Source of the DNA: Archilochus colubris | Taxonomy: Eukaryota > Chordata > Aves > Apodiformes > Trochilidae | DNA: 64,000 nt | Direction: 5' to 3' | Assembly: GCA_023079485.1 (NCBI GenBank) | Contig: CM041084.1 | Location: forward strand, 17,760,609-17,824,608 | In this document: positions 12,701 through 26,200 of the stretch, one piece after another | Position numbering within the stretch: the first letter of the stretch is position 1 | Layout: every line of letters starts with the position of its first letter | The notes under the pieces: model-generated | What the model saw: only the letters and a program-made list of their open reading frames with translations | What the model was told of the DNA's origin: nothing | Databases searched by the model: none | Program-made: the position numbers and the translations under genes

Positions 12701-15700
12701 GTATATCTGAGGTGCTGAGTGTATCTCATAGACCACTGAGCAGATCTGTAATTAACTTTGGTTCTTTGGGTGCAAAAGGATATGTGATCGATCATCCCTC
12801 AGACAACAGGTCTGGAAAATGCAGCTCTGTCATGGATCTACGGGTACATAATGCTCCCTGATAATTCAATTATTTGGTGTAATATTTCGATAAATTGCTC
12901 CATTTTGGAAAATGCTATTTTTAAGATCAGATTTTTATATTGGAATGCACTAGATAAAAACACTCTGTGCAATGAAATCTAGCAGCAAGCATTGAGGATA
13001 CACATGACAAAGCCCAGCATCAGAGCCAGGGGTTTCCAGTCCATTCCTTACCTGCTGACCCTACCCAAGGATACTATGGGGGAATCCTCTCAAGCCATCT
13101 CTGCCTAAGGACCACAAAGGGATGTGGCTGCAGGCTGCCTGTTCTGCCCAGTCCTGTGTCACAGGTGCCACAGGGGAAATGGGCTGAGGTGAGGGAGGCA
13201 TTATTGGACCCTTCTGCCACATCTGCCAAGCCCTGTTCAAACAGCCGGTCAGCCGGACAGTCCTCAGACAGGCTCCCAGAATGAAAAGTGGTGTGAAAAC
13301 CTCAGGAGACACCTGGAGCATCCCACTGAGACGACCAATCCAAGGGCAGGATTTAACTCTGTGTTATTAGGTAACATCGATTTTTTGCTGGATTTTTAAC
13401 AAAAGAGGCAGTTCACTAGCAAATGAGACAAAACACTGAAGTCATTATTTTTACATACACAAATAATAAAGTGTTCATAGCTGCCAGGAAAGATTCACAA
13501 CCATAGAAAACTCATTTATGTTACCACTAGGTGGCTCAAAATCAAAGAGTAAAATAGACCTCTGCTCAACCTGTGATCTGAATAAACATACGAGTTAAAG
13601 ACCATTATGTACTGTTCCATAACTGTCACACTTCAGAATTTTCTATAAATCACCAAGGTTATTGATAAATACTCCCTTTTTGGAGAACAGAGCTCTTGTA
13701 GCTCAGACACATTGTTCTTAAAGACAGATATTATTTGTGAATGTGTGGGAGAGAAACTTCCAAATGAGTAATTTGTATTTTTCTCCCTTTTAAAATTAAT
13801 TGCTACTGAATGAAGTCACCAGCCGACACCGACCAAGGGAGGATGTTCAAAAGCATTTAAAGAGCAGCCTTAGCACCACATTGTATTTTAATTTATCTTA
13901 ACAAATCATTTGAACAAACAACTTGGGTTGTTGGGTTTTTTTAGCGATTGCTTTTATTTATAACCATTAGCAGCTTATGACTTGAGGTCTAACTTTCTAT
14001 TGCACATTGCTTTAGATTAAGGACAAAGCTTGCAAATCAGACTCATCCTTACATGAAAGTAACTTACTGATAGGCGAGACTCCTGGGTATGGATATATAT
14101 CTGCAATGAATCAAACCTTCTGGCTTAACAGCACTTTGCTCTTTCTAGGTCAAGTAAAATAAATAGAAAGGACAGTTTCTATAGAACTTCAAGAGGCAGA
14201 TTATGTTATCTGCTACCTTCCAGCCAGGCATTATCCTACCTCTGACATATGAATTACCTCCTCTTAAGGGTGATGAGACTTGTTAAACAGGAGGGTGTCA
14301 GAGAGAGAGAGAGAGACTAGAAAAGATTTCTATTTTTTCATAATTCAAATGCTGTAAACACAAAACAAGATGGAGTATTAGTCATGCTGAGTAACTCCTC
14401 AAAATGGTCCTTCCATTTTGTGTGCAAATGAAACACTTTCACAGAAGCTATAATACAGGCAGTTAAAATACAGCTAGACAATAAGCATGTTTTAATGAGG
14501 TGGCTCACTGATGAAAATGGTGACATTTGCTCATTAAGGCCATAATTGAGAGTTACTGATAGAGAGAAGTCTCCCAGGGGACAATATCCAGGCTGATACC
14601 AGATTGACACCTACACCATCTACTTTGGCAACTCTAGAAAAGTAAAGCAGGTGCTTGTTTTGCTTGTCTTTCTTGTTTGGCAAGAAACACTCAGACCCAG
14701 GGTGCTGTGGTGGCAGGAGCAGAGATGAAAGTGGATCCCTGAAATCTTTGTCAGGCTTCAGGACTTCAGTTGGATGAAAAGCTCCTGGTTCTCCTACTGA
14801 AGTGGTAGCAGGAGGTTGCTTTTCTGTCCTACAGAGAAAGATCTTCAGATCTTTATGCCAACATAAAGGGAACACACAGGATATCACCCCTTTCTCACAA
14901 CAGGCACCTCAGTTGGAGGCATCAGTCTGTTAAACCAGTTACACCTTCAAAATCTTCACAAGTGCCTGGCAAGTTGCCCTTTGGTGACAACTCTCCACTC
15001 ATTCCACTCGAGTTTTCATCATGATGCACCCCAGCATCACCCCCAGGCTCAGAGGCCTGGAATGTTTGTGTACGTTGGGTCCTGGAGCAAAGTTTGTGTC
15101 CAGAGACAACCTAGATGACTGAATACCTGCTCAACAGCAGAGGTGACAGGCAGGAAGGTAGCAATGGCTTTTGCTTTGGGATTGTCGGGCTGTCCCCACA
15201 GCTTTATTAACCCCACCAAAATCTTTCCTTGGCATTAGCACTGGCAAAAAGCAACGGGATCTAACCTCTATGGTACAAACCTTGAGCAACCTCATAGAAG
15301 ACAACAGCAGAGCTTTTTGCAAACCTGTTACAACAGGTAATAAGCTACAAGATGTAGCAACTTGCTACAAGGAGTAACAAGTTTTGCTAGGTATTTGGTT
15401 TTGCTAGTGCTTAGATGCCTTTCAAGGCTCTCATGAATTTGTGAAACCCTTGCAAAAGTCCATGGTGGGGACCAGGTCCACAGAGACAGGCATGGGGCAT
15501 CCCAGACTGAACACAGAAGGGTCACACAGGAGAAACACACATGCCCCACACAAGGGCTTTTTTTTTTTTCCCCAGCATATACATCTTAAAACTGTAATCT
15601 CTTCAATAGTATCTCGATAAGGAATACTGTATGCTACTCTTGTTTTGTGTGACAGTGTTGTCTTCCATTGTGTTGTATGCATGGGTGCACACACAGGTCT

Positions 15701-18700
15701 GCTACTTTCAGGTTTCCCACCAACTAACTGGCTCTCCTTTTAGTTTGCCTCATTTTGACACACTGTGCACTAGTGCACTGATGTGCACCCTGCTCCTGGT
15801 CCAGAGACCACGTCAAAGTCCCTCCCCTGATATTCAAAGGCCTTCATGTCTGCTTCTGTCTACTGACAGATCATTTGTCCTTATAATGAAAAAAAAAAGC
15901 AAAACACACATTATATTGTTGAAGTCAAACCAAGTTCAAACCAAAGCAAAAATAGCAACTAACTGCAACAAATTCAAATGAAATGTAAAACCCACCTCTG
16001 TGCTCTCACTGCTGGAGCTGACTCCCAGACCAGGTCACTGTGCTGCTTCCTGACATGAGTCTGGTTCTTGTGGCTGCAGGAAGGCAGATCTAGGTCTTTA
16101 GAAGCTTTCTAGAACTAAGAAACAGTACAATGACAGATATAAATGCTGGCTATAATCCACAAGTTTTCTTCTGAGATGCTTGCATTTGGCCAGCCATCTT
16201 TCCAAAACTAGGCATTTACTCTGTGATCAAAATGTGCAACCACTCAGGATTTTGTCCTTGCCGTGTGTCCCCAGAGTAGGTGCTGGACACTTCAGGAGCT
16301 CTAGGCCATAGCTTCTGAAACCATAAACTTCTCCACAGCACAGCCACAATTTCTCACAGGACGATGGGGTTGCTCTTGGAAAGACCTCCTGCCTGCAGCC
16401 CAGCACAGCCACCTCCCTACAGCAGAGCAGGAAGAAAGAAAAAGATGGAGAATTAGTTTAAGCAAAAGTAATCTGAAGGCTTGCCTGGAATTGAGAGTGT
16501 TAACCCTCAGCATTTTGCATAAGGATTGGTGATTTTAGATGTGCTTCTGATAAGCTTCTCTTAGTGCCCTTCTAGTAAGACTTAGGGGTAGATGTATAAA
16601 AAGAAAATACTCTGTCATAGGCCTGACTCATATGGGAAAGCAAATTGATGGCTCCTCAGCCTTCCCATGCTCAGCTGCCCACCTGGCTGAGAGGGTAAAG
16701 AGCTGCCTCTGTTCTGGGGAGAAGGACATCACGTTCCCTGATGCTCTCTTCAAAGCCCCACTGCTCTGAGGAACAGGGGTGATTATGGTGATTATACATT
16801 CAGCAGAAAAATTTGAGAAAAAGCTTTGGGAAAATATTGTTCGTGTCTGACAACCTTCTTTTTCTCTCTCATTTCAAAGATAAAGAGCAAGCAGGCATTT
16901 ACCATCTCTACATACTGAAGAAAGGAATGCTCGTTCCTACAGTGCCACCTTCAGTTCTTTCTTACATTCTCAATTTTACCTAATCCGTTTCAGTTTCCAA
17001 ACAACTTATATTTGTGTTGGTGAAAGCTGAAACAAAAGCATTGCTGTGCATTTCTCTTTGGTAGCAGCTTGTGTCTCTAAAACACAACACTCTGCAGATG
17101 CAGGAGGCATTTCTCAACAGCGTTAATTGACTGTTGCATTCAAGCCTATTCCGGACTGACGAAGCAACCAGTTGTTTGCTGGGAAGGTAATGGGTGAGTA
17201 GGAGTAGGGAGGGGTGCATCGAGATGCTGTATTGCTAAGAGGGTGGGTTTTTTCTCAAAGAAATCTAGCCAGTGTCAGTTTATGCTACATACAAGGTACA
17301 GCTATTGTGAAAATAAGAATAAGCATATAACAAATACCAAATAGAGATTCTTCTGTCAGAGGATCAAACAATACTGTTATCAAACAATTATGACAAACAT
17401 ACAATTACGCTGGTTACACTGGCAAGGTTACAAGCTTATCCTCTCTGCTAATAAATTTTACACCCAGATATTCCAGTGCAACTATAGTAACTATTTTTTT
17501 AATGAGTGCATAAACAGGATCCACAAGGAGTGTGATATACATTATTAATTTTTATAATCAGAGATATTTTTTTATATTTGGGCCATGTAAAAAATAGCCA
17601 TTTTACATCAAAGGAGTACCACATTAAATTTTACAGAATGAGGAATAAGCATATAGATCATGTGTGCCACTCTTGTCCACATCAAGTGCTACCACAAGTA
17701 TCTGCAGGAACTTCTCAGATGACAGAATTTTTTGAAGTCTGTTAAGTGCCACAGGCACATTCACATCAGTGCCTGTGCTGCCTTCACAGTGTCCTGTCCC
17801 CAGGCACTGGAGGTGACGGTGCACGGTCACTGGTACAATGACTGACTGCATCAGAGGCTGACAGCAACCATGCTGCCTTTGAAAGGCATGAGGGAAGCAG
17901 AAGCCCCTACCTCATAGGCAAACTTCATGGCAGACCCTCACTGGGTGGTTTTGTGTCCTGTGCTCACTGTTGCCAGAGGCTGTGTCCTTCCTGGAGTGAT
18001 GCAAAGAGCCACCAGCACGAATGTCCTCTCACAGCCCTGCAGAGGCACAATGGCCTGAAGGCAGGGCTGCCAGATGCCCTCAGGAAAACACCACAGGTGA
18101 AAGCAGAAAGGACTCATCACTCACCCACCTGTGGGGAAAGGAGCTGGCATATGAGTTGCATTTCTCCATTTACTGAGCAAGCACTGCCTCAGCCAGACTC
18201 TCATAGGCAGTGCTTTGAAGGAAGGGCAGTGCAGGATGCTCTTTCTTGATGATTTAATGCTGCTCAGGCCCAAATGCTGCCCTGTGAGAGCATAACTAAT
18301 TCCAAAAACTTTGTGAAGGACCATGACTATAGAGATTTCTCTTGAGGCTGTCCATCTTCCTTATAGCCTTTTCTTCAGATGTTTTCAAGAAGGCTGGCAA
18401 GAAAGAGGGATGCATCCCCTTGCCTTGGGCAGTCCTAGGGCCAGAGAAGAGAGCGGACAAGGAAAGTCTCATTTGGGTGTTGACTGAGAACTGTCTCTAG
18501 TCTACGTTCAGTGTATGTGTTATGGATGTAAACTTTTTCAGAGTGCAAAACTGGATTTTGGCTCTTGCCAGAAACAAAGGTGGGATTCAGTTTGAGATTG
18601 AGGTATCTAAATTTAAGCACCTTAATGCAAACCTTCATTTGTCACCCGAGACCTCAGTTCCTACTTAAATGAGTGGAAATCCAAGCCTTGATTCCCAAAG

Positions 18701-19406
18701 ACTTGGTGTCCAGTCCCATTGAGGTGTCCTAGATTTTTCTGCCTTGCCTCCAGCTGCTGTCTTAGAGGACCTAAGGTCTCTTGTAGCTCTTGTATCACAT
18801 CCAGATATCCCAGGTAGCCTTGGCCATCTTAAATTTATCAGTTCTCAGTACTAGGAAGACTGCAACTGAATGGAGCCTTACAGTGTCTTCCTCATCATGG
18901 GTGGACTCCATCTCCAGAACCCACTGTCTCTGCTGAATGTTTCCCCTTGAGATTTACAGACTGGATCTTCACCATCTATAATGAAAGCTTAGAAATCTCA
19001 TCTACACATACATTAGATGACTGATTTCATTGTCTCAGGTTGAGTCCTGCCAGAAATGTTTATCACTTGGCAATGCACATTCCCTCTCATGACTCTGTTC
19101 CACAAGGAAGCTGTAAAAATACAGTTGCAGCATGCACAGGGGAAGGGTCCCACCTTCCCCATCTCACAGGGGGTCTATGCTGCAAAGTTTACATTCTGGA
19201 GACCTCTGCTGTGACTAAGATCCAGGGAGAGACTGAGCCTGAGACAAGCACAGCAAGAGGGAAGGCATGGGTGGCTGCATGTCCTGGCCACAGGTTTACA
19301 GTGGGGAGCCAGCAGGTGGGGTTTTGCTGGCAGCAGCTCCAACTTCAGGCACTTCTGGGGAAGCAGTGGGACAGCTGGGACTACAGAGGCTCAGGCAAGT
19401 GAAGGG

Positions 19407-19421
19407 AAAAAAAAAAAAAAA
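19407..19421. repeat. Poly(A) run of 15
   Basis: An uninterrupted A15 tract after a short, GC-richer stretch (19040-19400) in which no gene or repeat family was recognised. Confidence 0.9.
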
Positions 19422-19968
19422 GGCTCCTTGATTGTTTTTGCTACTGGCAATCATGAATAGAGGCAGCAGAGCCACTTTGCCACTTCGGTAGAACTGTATG
19501 GTAGGTCACATAGAAAGCATTTCTCCCACTGAGAATCTTGCTGATGGTACCAAAGGCACTGTAGGACAGGAAATCCCAAGGACACTCAGTGCACTCGGTG
19601 CTGCTTCATGTTGACAAATTTGGTGAATCTGCAAAGTACAGCAAGGGCTTGAAATGCGCATGTGACCTCCAGCTTGGGTTTCTTTCCCAGGTCTATCCTT
19701 GGGAGCAGTCTGATAGAGCAGCACACACAAGGCCATCGAGACTGTTATTTCAAACCTCATGCAGGTGATTTTTTTCTAGATACAAAATTAATATCTTAGC
19801 TGTTCCTTGCCTTGAAGCTAGCATAGCTATGTGCATGTACAAAAAGAATGTATGTGACACATTGTGATTTCTATTTCCTAGCATTATATGCCTACACTAC
19901 CCATCACAACTGGTTGAAAAAGTTCTGGCACTGTTAGTTCAACCATTCATGCAACTGCATCGAAGTCA

Positions 19969-20262
19969 GAATCTTTTCCAAGGGCATGTAGCAATAGGAC
20001 AGGGGGTAATGGCTTTAAATTGAAAGAGGGAAGATTTAGATTAGACATTAGGAAGAAACTTACCACTGTGAGGGTGGTGAGACAATGGCACAGGTTGCCC
20101 AAGGAAGCTGTGGCTGCCCCCTCCCTGGAAGTGTTCAAGGCCAGCTGGATGGGGCTTTGGGCAACCTGGTCTAGTGGGAGGTGTCCCTGCCCATGCAGGG
20201 AGGGTGGAACTAGATGATCTTTAAGGCCCCAGCCCCTTCCAGACCATTCTATGAGTCTAGGA
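19969..20262 (+). mobile_element. CR1 retroposon, 5'-truncated 3' end
   Basis: About 290 bases match the terminal part of avian CR1. The plus-strand reading frame at 20020-20217 encodes the characteristic C-terminal tail of the CR1 reverse-transcriptase protein (GRFRLDIRKK, then VRVVRQWHRLPKEAV). It is followed by the 3' UTR (TAGATGATCTTTAAGG) and the degenerate terminal ATTCTATGAGTCTAG. The element is truncated at its 5' end, as most CR1 copies are, and has no complete ORF. No target duplication is evident, which is normal for CR1. Confidence 0.93.
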
Positions 20263-23200
20263 TTGTTCTATTGGACTAAAACACCGCAGCATTTATTTTA
20301 ATTTAAACATCTAGAAACTAATCTAAAAATGGAAGGACTTCCCCTAAATGCAGGACATATTGCCTGAGGAGCTTCTGAGGCTCTGTCATTTCCTCACTGC
20401 AGGAACAGCCAAGACACCAGGTAAGATGGCCCCAGCAAGCATGTCCACAGTCCCTGGATTTCAGTCTCCATCATAGTTTCCCAAGTACACTGTTTTGTCT
20501 CACTGTGTTGAAAGGAAATTACTTCACAGGGATTCTACTTATGACTGAAAAATTTAAGACTTTTTGCCTGCCAATAAAACAGGACTCTCCCACAGAACAT
20601 TGTTACCACTATGTTCCACACTCAGGGTGGGGCTCTTGAAAAGTTCCTCCAGATTCCAGAGGGCTGACCTCTCTCTTCATTTACCCCTCTAAATCGTAAA
20701 ATAAACCAAACTTTTTGTTTGTTTCTGTCTCCAAAGTATGTAATCAAAATATCCATGTATTTACTGTGAGGTGAAGCTCTGTTCAAATGCATTTATCTAA
20801 AACATGAGAAAAACAAAGTGTCCTCCATAGATGGCATCTGCTGCAAGCTATTTTAAGACCCTATTTAGAAAAGGGGCTGAAGTATGTGTATCTACTGATT
20901 TAAGGCTCTGTCATTGATATAAGTTTCTTTGCATTTCTTCTGCCAAGTACATTCTGAACTCCACAGTACAAAATCCCTGCCTGCTAATTGACATAGTGTT
21001 TGAGCTTTAATGTTCTCTTCTGACAAGACACAAATGAACGAACCACAGCAACTTTGCCTGCAAGGAAACTCATAAAACATGAATTGGAGAGACAGTTCAT
21101 AAATGGAAATTGCTCTGACTGTATATCTAATCCATCACAGTAGTAGTGAAGATTTCATTCAGGACAAATGAATTCATCCATTTCCTGATGGAGACATTCA
21201 CCCACCTTCAACTCAGCTCACTTGCATCTTGGAACTATGACTCTGTCTCAGTAAAACCTTGTTGATTTCCTCATTTTCTGTGATTTTAACATCTTCAGAG
21301 ATTATGTATTTCAATACTATCTTATATTGGCAAGGCTGGAAGGAAAAAATCTATCTAAAATACTTCAGAAAATCTAGAAATGCCATATTTGTGGGTTGAA
21401 GAACATCAGATACATGTGGTGGTTCTGAGCCCATGGCTGCAGCACACATATGTTGCACAGATGGCCCAAATATGAGCCAAGAACCACACACGTGCCCAAT
21501 CCCCAGGTCCATGCACACACCAGCAGGCAGCCTCTGCCCCTACACCTGGAAGCTAAAGCTTAAAGATTCAGGTAGAGATACTGCAACTTGCACACAGCAG
21601 CTGCCTGCAAAGGGATCCACCACTACACAAAGCCTTGGCAATAATTTTGGGAGGCTTTGGGAACAGTTTTGTGTCAGTGGGGAAGAAGGGGCTTGCTGCT
21701 GCCCAGCCAAGTTCTGTGGCCTCTGGCTCAGCCCTACAGCATTTCAAGCCCTGCTGCTTGAAATGGTCCTTTCTGACCTCAAACTCTTCTTAACAGAATA
21801 ACTGAAGAGAGTTATTATTAAGTAGCATCCAACTGACATCTTACATGATGTGATCTGCTCACCGTTCATGTTTGTATGTACAGTTTCAGTCCCCATTACA
21901 ATATTTCCTCAAAAAAGGAAATACCTGGCATTAGTTCAAAGGATCAAACCGATGATCTGAAAGATGATCTGAAATGGTTATTTCCTGGGATTTTTTTCTT
22001 TTTTATTTCTTTTTTTTTTTCTTTACTTTTTAGGGGTGGTAGGACATGGTAGGAGATGAGAAGCTAAATGTTATTTTCAGAATTCCTCAGTAAAAAGAAA
22101 AATCAGTAAAGGTGAACACAGGCACATCCATTTAATAATAAAAGAGCACGGGACTCAGGAAAGCATGAACCGGAGCTTATATAAAAGGCATTACACACCT
22201 CATTATGGAATTCAAAATATTTGACAAGGCAAAGCCTGTTGAGATCTGTAAATAAAGTGTGAATGTTAGTGCTCCAGGGCAAAAATCGAGAACAAGCAGA
22301 TACCAAAAGATACAAAGGGGAGTTAGGTGAGTTTAAGCTCCTCCATCTAAAGTCTTTTAAAACACTGGAAATGTTCCCAAGTTTCTCAGCAACATCCTGT
22401 TCGTTCAGCATAGCAAAATGCTGAGCAAAGTTCAGGACAAGCCTGATTGCCTGGAGTGTAGAAAACACACCACAGTAAAGTAACTACCTTGGTATGTTAA
22501 GTGTCAGTGTGGAATGTAAAGCTATCTAACTGGTGTGTTTAAATGTGTACAGGAGGAATTTATTAGCATTTTTACACAGAATAAGTATCTTCTTGCTTAT
22601 AATTTAGCAGCAAGGCAATATTAATAAATAAAGACCTAACGGATGAAAGTGTCTTGTTGCTGAATCTCATTTGTGTAAGGCTGTGCAGTCCTTACTCCTG
22701 TGACCAGGTCTTCTTCCTTTGGTAGGACAGCAAAGGTCTGTGTTTCTTCAGCTTTTATACAAATTCAAAGCCCTCAAAATAAATCCATCTCAGTGAGGAG
22801 AGACAAACTCAAGAGCAGCACCCTTGCACCCTTGCTGCAGCCTGGTGTTGTCATTCCCAAAGACATCACAAACAACTCCTAATCTCTCAACATGTAATCA
22901 AAGCAAGGGTTCAGCAGAGATTAACTCAACACTCAGCTCAAGGGCAGCTGTTGAATGTGAAGGCCACAACAGAAGTCCCTGGCTCGCAAAATTTGAACCT
23001 GCTGAAACAAAATATGAGCAACATTTTTAATGTACTAACAGACAAACTAAGTGATGGAATTGCCTGTTTCACTATTGATAACGAAAAGTAGGGTGTATCT
23101 TTACGTGCAATAGAGTTGTTGCTTTTTGTCTTTTAAAATGCACGTATTTGTCCAGCAGAACATAGCATTCTGTTTCTATACAAACGACAGCACCAGACAA

Positions 23201-26200
23201 AAAACCACTAGTAGTAAAACAGCACAGCAAAAGATACCACACAGTTTTACTTCACTGTAGAAATTTTATGTTACATTCACCTACCTAATCCATTTGGACT
23301 AAAGCTAATACTCCTCAATTTATCATTCTTTTGCAAGAGGTTAGCAGTGATACTAATGCAAAAATTTAGCACATTTACTCATCCCTCCAGATTAAGGAAA
23401 ATAATCTAGCCAAAATAGAATTTTTTAAATCTCTGGCTTCTATATTGGGCAAACAGCACCAACTTACTGTAATTTGTATTCTCTGCAATAGCAACCACAG
23501 AAATGTTGCCCACAACGCCCATTATATTTATATAATGAGAGCTGCAGAAAGATCTACGCACTGAGCAGAAGAACAAAACACACATTTTTGCTGCATGAAG
23601 CTTGTGAGAGAACTGCTTCAATGTCACTGCTAACATGGATTTGGTAGCCCAGTTCATCCCTCTCGACAGAGGTCAAACAGCTCAGGACTTCAGCCCTGAC
23701 GGGAGGGGGAAATGACTACACACCAGAAAGGTTGCTTTGTCCTCACTCTCTACCACCCCCAGGCAAGAGAAGCATCAAAAAAAAGTCTCATCTCATTATG
23801 AGATCAGAAGACTACTCACTGAGGAGAGGAGGTTTCCTCAGCAAAAAACCTCAGCAAAAATTTTCTGGAATCAGTAGCAATTGCATGCAAAAAGCTTTGT
23901 TGAAGTTTAAAAAAATGTAACATTGTCATTTGCCTCCTTAGAAGCGTGAAAGCTGGTCCTTCAAATCTCCTACTATCTTTTCAGTAACTTCTGCCTGTGT
24001 CCTTCGTATGGCTTCTTAATCCATTGTTTTTCTGATTATTCCTCAATCCCTTTTTCAAAGACTGGTATCCCATTTGCAGCCTTCTATTTTTTAATCATTA
24101 AGTGATTTAAGCAGTAACTTGACACAGTTGTGATTCTATACTTTCATACCAGAATAGACCTGATAGTCCTGCATGAATTTGTTCTGGTCCTGGGTTTATT
24201 GCAATTGAAGTTCATCACACTCATTTCCTGTGAAGAATAACTCCAGTGGTAGCCTTGCTGTTTTCTTCTGTAACCAGCACTAATAGAAACACAAAATTTA
24301 GCTCTGCAGCAAGGTCCTGCCTTCGCAGAGGGCCTTTTCTGCACCTTCATCGTGTATTGGTCCCATTGAATTTCTGGTCAGCTTCCTCCTTTGATGTTCT
24401 TGAAAAAGGTTTTACAGCAGCTTTCAGACCTTTACTGGGTTGGCCTTCACTTCTTCCCCACTGTCCTACTTTATTGCAGTGTGACACTCAACTTGTTGCA
24501 GTTTATGACCTTTTCTATTCTCTGTGTTCAGATAAGGCTTCCATTTTTAAAAGAAAATGCCTTTGATGCCATCTAGTGCTTTTCACTAGCTTGATGTTTG
24601 ACCATGCCAACATTTTGTTTTCTTTTCAGCCTTTAAAAACTCTTCTCCCATAGGTTGCATACATTTGCTGTGTGCTTTTAGAAGTGTTCTGAAGCAGTTA
24701 CCATGATGCAAACACACTTTTTAATGTTTTATTTAATATTCTGATTTCCTATGTCCTATATATGACTTATTGCAGTTTTACTTTCCAAAAAGCCTAAGCC
24801 AGCTGCACACACCCTCAGATCTTTGTTGTTTAAGAAAATAAAAGCTTTAAGAAAAAAATATTTAAGAAAAGAAAGGAAACACCATCTTCTTATGGCAATT
24901 ACTCCAGCAATGTGGCTTCTTATGAGAGGATCCTGATGAAGTGAGTGGAGTAGCATAAGAAAGGGCTTTGAGGAGCAGAACCCTATAAACTTTTACCATA
25001 ATAAAAAAATAAAATTTTTTCCCTCATCCCTCTTTTGTGCCCTCATTGTCTACTTACCTTTCACTTGATATGGGTATTTAGACACCAGAATGATCATTTG
25101 CATCTAAATGGCATAAATTAGGCACTTATGGAATATTCATTCAGTAAGGAATTGTAATTAAAAAATTGTTATATAGATGAAAGACATTTGTAATTAAGAA
25201 TGAAATTTAACCTCTTTCTAAAGCATAAATCTGCTTTTTCATATGAAGTTTTTTTTCTTATGAAAGTTGTGTCTACTACATGCAACCTGAATTGCTTCTC
25301 TCAAGTAGATATTTAAAGAGCTGCATTAATTACCATCTCTTCAGGATTCAAAAACTTGCTGCATGGACTTGAAGAGAAGAAATGTTTAATTAGGCCATTC
25401 TTTCATTCCCATGACTCTCCTTCTAACCTGCATGAAGGCATCTGCCATCTGAGCAGTGGTAGCAATTTTTTGCAAAATAACATGAACTGTAGAGGTGTTA
25501 GGTTTGCCTGTCAGGGTTCTGACTTTAAGAACCATGCCTGTGAAAGGTAAATGACAATTTTTTATTTCCTGAGTCAGAAAGAAGTGAAGGGCTGAGGTTA
25601 TATCAGAACACCCAGGCCCTTTTGCCCAGGTGACTGTAGTAGCAAAGGAATGAGGTATACCTCAGGCCCCTTTGGCCCATGGGCTCCATCTCCTTCCTGA
25701 TGGAACCCAGACCTTGCAGAGAGACACTTGGATCTCCAGTCAGTGGGATGCTGGGACATGCTAGAGCATATAGGTAGTCCCAGGTACTGCAAGACACTCT
25801 CAGGTACTGGTTCTGCATCTGTGAATCCATGTGCAAACTCCTGATTTTCTTTTTACTTTGGGGTAATTATGAATTAGTTTGTCTGAAACCTGTGAAAGCA
25901 GAAACAGGTAAGATAGAAGAACTGAAAAGTGACTTTGCTTTTATAAGCCTTAATTAACCTTTTCTTATTGCAGCTAATGGCTCCCATGGGATTTGTGGTG
26001 TGCTGTAGTTTTGGGGGTTTCGTGACCTGTCCTTCACAGTGGTCTCTGTCTTCTCCTATGATTTCAACAGAAGTGGAGTCAATTCCTCCACTGTCTGGCT
26101 CCTGCCTCCTCTGAGAAAAGAAAATCTGAATTAACACACAATGCCCCACTGACCATGTGCAGTAAACAGCAAATTCCACCTCTTATGTCAAAATTAGTAT

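Larger units (their letters stand above)
1..19968. other. Gene-poor intergenic (or long-intronic) DNA
   Basis: No coding exon, RNA gene or dated repeat could be identified. Open frames are short, unconserved in character and scattered on both strands. Locally GC-richer stretches (5.2-5.8, 10.5-11.8, 13.0-13.35 and 17.7-18.2 kb) were read in all frames without a recognisable domain. Several CpG-retaining or homeodomain-site-rich segments (3.29-3.54, 4.52-4.64, 12.84-12.96 and 13.79-14.02 kb) could be regulatory and are listed as findings. By human gene order this should lie in the OTUD1-KIAA1217 interval, which is inferred. Confidence 0.7.

Noticed and set aside
17624..17851. 75-codon minus-strand frame considered as a decayed retroviral or cellular exon
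   Set aside because: No catalytic motif or alignable family, and no splice sites bounding it convincingly.
18435..18960. Possible ancient amniote repeat (TATCTAAATTTAAGCACCTTAA)
   Set aside because: One motif reminiscent of old reptile repeats but no supporting termini or second segment.
24000..24700. Possible old LINE or other repeat
   Set aside because: The texture resembles decayed repeat sequence, but I could not match ordered segments to any family, so I do not call it.
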